A DNA stretch of 64,000 nucleotides from Roseiarcus sp963822215 (GTDB lineage Bacteria > Pseudomonadota > Alphaproteobacteria > Rhizobiales > Beijerinckiaceae). The translations under genes were made by a program, and so were the position numbers. Positions 62,692 to 64,000 of the stretch are shown piece by piece (position 1 is the first letter of the stretch; each line of letters starts with the position of its first letter). The notes below the pieces were generated by a model. The model saw only the letters and a program-made list of their open reading frames with translations, ran no database searches and was not told the DNA's origin. Where the stretch lies: contig CAWGGX010000007.1 of assembly GCA_963822215.1 (NCBI GenBank), positions 124,001-188,000 on the forward strand. Reading direction: 5' to 3'.

Positions 62692-64000
62692 ATGGATAAG
62701 CTCTGTAGGATTGCATTTTCATTTATTGTCGATGCCGATCCTCGGTTCGCATACGAGGGCTGGCATCTGGCGCATTCCCTCATGCAGCATTGCGCCGCCA
62801 ATGCGAAGGACATTCATGTTCAGTTCACGTCGGACGTCGATCCAAGGACCGTCGATATTTTTGCTTCCATTGGATGTAATGTCGCTACGTTGGAGAGATT
62901 TGGTGACGGAAAATATTGCAACAAGCTCGCGCAATGGAGCAATCTAAGTCAGTCAGCTGCAGATCATTTCATATTTCTCGATACCGACATGATCGTTGTA
63001 GCTGACTGTCGCTCCCAATTGCCTACCAATAAAATTAGTGCAAAAATCGTCGATCTCCCCAATCCCCCTCTCGAAGTGCTCAGCGAGGTACTGACCGCAG
63101 CCGGCTTTTCGACGTTGCCGGATCTCTGTAATGTCGATGCCAGCGTAAATCCCACCTATGTCGGAAACTGTAACGGCGGCTTGTATAGTGTACCCCGCCA
63201 ATATTCGGACACCTTGTTTTCGGTTTGGCAACGCTGGGCGCTCTGGCTTCTCAACCACAATGAGCCTTTGGTGCGCGCTGGCAAGGAGAGCCACGTCGAT
63301 CAAATCAGTTTTTGCCTCGCTCTACACGAGACGGGTTTACCCTTCGCGCTGGCGCCATCGAACGTGAATTATTTCATTCATTTTGCCGGCGAGCACTCGT
63401 ATTTTGATTCGGCCCATCCAATTTCCATCCTGCATTATCATAATGAGTCGCTCAATGTGACAGGTGTCTTGGAGCCGAAAGGGGCAGTCACGCAGCTCGA
63501 GACCGAGGCCGTCGCCGCCGCAAACAGGGAAATGGGCAAGAATTTCGACAACCGGATTTTCTGGGACCTGCGCTACATGCATTTCCTGGAGCGTGGCTCC
63601 GGCGTCGGTTCGCGCGGCGCCAATCTGGAATACAAGCGACAGCTCTTGCGGGACCAGGAGGCGGAGAGGGCCAAGTCGGTGCTCGATTTCGGCTGCGGAG
63701 ATCTGGAAGTCGTGAAGGCGCTGTCGTTTCGCAACTATGTCGGCATCGACCATTCCCCGACGGCGCTTGGAATCGCCAAACTCGCGCGGCCAGACTGGAC
63801 TTTTTTGCTCGCTCCAGCCAAAGACGCGCCTCCCTGCGATCTGGTGCTATGTTTCGAGGTTCTAATTCATCAGGAAACCGTGGAGGCCTATCGAGCTGTC
63901 ATCGACTATCTGGCCGGAAAGACCGACGGCACCCTGCTCGTCTCGGGTTATGAGGCATGCACCGAGGCGATCAGAGACAATCCGATGGTGTTTTTCTATG
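62692..64000 (+). CDS. Glycosyltransferase fused to SAM methyltransferase (partial, runs off window)
   Basis: Open from the ATG at 62,692 to the window end, 436 codons with no stop. Residues 5-250 look like a GT-A nucleotide-sugar transferase (IAFSFIVDADPRFAYEGWHL; LDTDMIV with Asp97/Asp99 as DxD; NGGLYSVPRQYS). Residues ~325-436 are a class I methyltransferase (SVLDFGCGDLEVVKAL, YVGIDHSPTALGIAKLA, CDLVLCFEVLIHQE). Codons are less GC-rich than upstream genes. Probably acts on surface glycan with the sulfotransferase 120 bases upstream. Confidence 0.82.
   Translation, partial: MDKLCRIAFSFIVDADPRFAYEGWHLAHSLMQHCAANAKDIHVQFTSDVDPRTVDIFASIGCNVATLERFGDGKYCNKLAQWSNLSQSAADHFIFLDTDMIVVADCRSQLPTNKISAKIVDLPNPPLEVLSEVLTAAGFSTLPDLCNVDASVNPTYVGNCNGGLYSVPRQYSDTLFSVWQRWALWLLNHNEPLVRAGKESHVDQISFCLALHETGLPFALAPSNVNYFIHFAGEHSYFDSAHPISILHYHNESLNVTGVLEPKGAVTQLETEAVAAANREMGKNFDNRIFWDLRYMHFLERGSGVGSRGANLEYKRQLLRDQEAERAKSVLDFGCGDLEVVKALSFRNYVGIDHSPTALGIAKLARPDWTFLLAPAKDAPPCDLVLCFEVLIHQETVEAYRAVIDYLAGKTDGTLLVSGYEACTEAIRDNPMVFFY

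Overview
The window is high-GC DNA (background roughly two-thirds G+C by eye) from an alphaproteobacterium, most likely order Hyphomicrobiales (Rhizobiales). The evidence is a GcrA-type protein, a BA14K-type Gly-rich protein, a split cob operon, a PEP-CTERM remnant and a YADD group II intron of a rhizobial type. This placement rests on family recognition and no search was run.

Layout. 1-10.3 kb: a cobalamin corrin-ring cluster (cobK on the minus strand; cobL-cobE-cobM on plus; cbiD minus), a small membrane protein, a c-type cytochrome lipoprotein, ligA and a HAD hydrolase. 10.5-20.3 kb: a scarred oxidoreductase/regulator region with MDR and SDR enzymes, HxlR and AraC regulators and an F420/NADP-type oxidoreductase. 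It is broken by an IS630-family element that is itself interrupted by an IS3-family element, and it carries fragments of an AraC gene, a HAD gene, a DUF6640-like gene and a frameshifted SDR. 20.4-35.2 kb: core genes (ClpP-like periplasmic protein, BA14K protein, rarA, PilZ, S41-like protease, lipid A acyltransferase, GcrA C-domain protein, FAD monooxygenase, aldo/keto reductase, radC-map, molybdopterin-binding protein, gpt).

35,288-50,933 is a genomic island in the 3' end of tRNA-Leu(UAA). The tyrosine integrase abuts the tRNA, an 18-bp copy of the tRNA 3' end marks the far end, and paired TTTGTAGCG arm-type sites lie inside both ends. Cargo: an AlbA_2 (Schlafen-type) protein, a serine recombinase with two unknown ORFs, a PD-(D/E)xK-like nuclease with a possible ubiquitin-like domain, a family-A-polymerase-like gene split by a second copy of the IS3 element, a secreted protein, a GIY-YIG protein, a wHTH-TIR protein and a DUF4145/HEPN-like protein. 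At least nine copies of a GATG...CATC dyad repeat lie behind successive plus-strand cargo genes, so the middle of the island looks like a repeat-bounded cassette array. This is the best candidate for an undescribed system.

51-64 kb: two overlapping tiny membrane-protein ORFs, a decayed Flp pilin, a three-PAS cytosolic chemoreceptor, a KamA-family radical SAM enzyme, a group II intron whose maturase ORF is broken by a REP-like palindrome, a modular sulfotransferase, and a glycosyltransferase-methyltransferase fusion running off the edge.

Across the chromosome part there is a noncoding repeat system built on the half-site CAGGGAATT. It includes two ~730-bp composite copies in opposite orientation (61-790 and 26,265-26,997) that bracket the first 26 kb.
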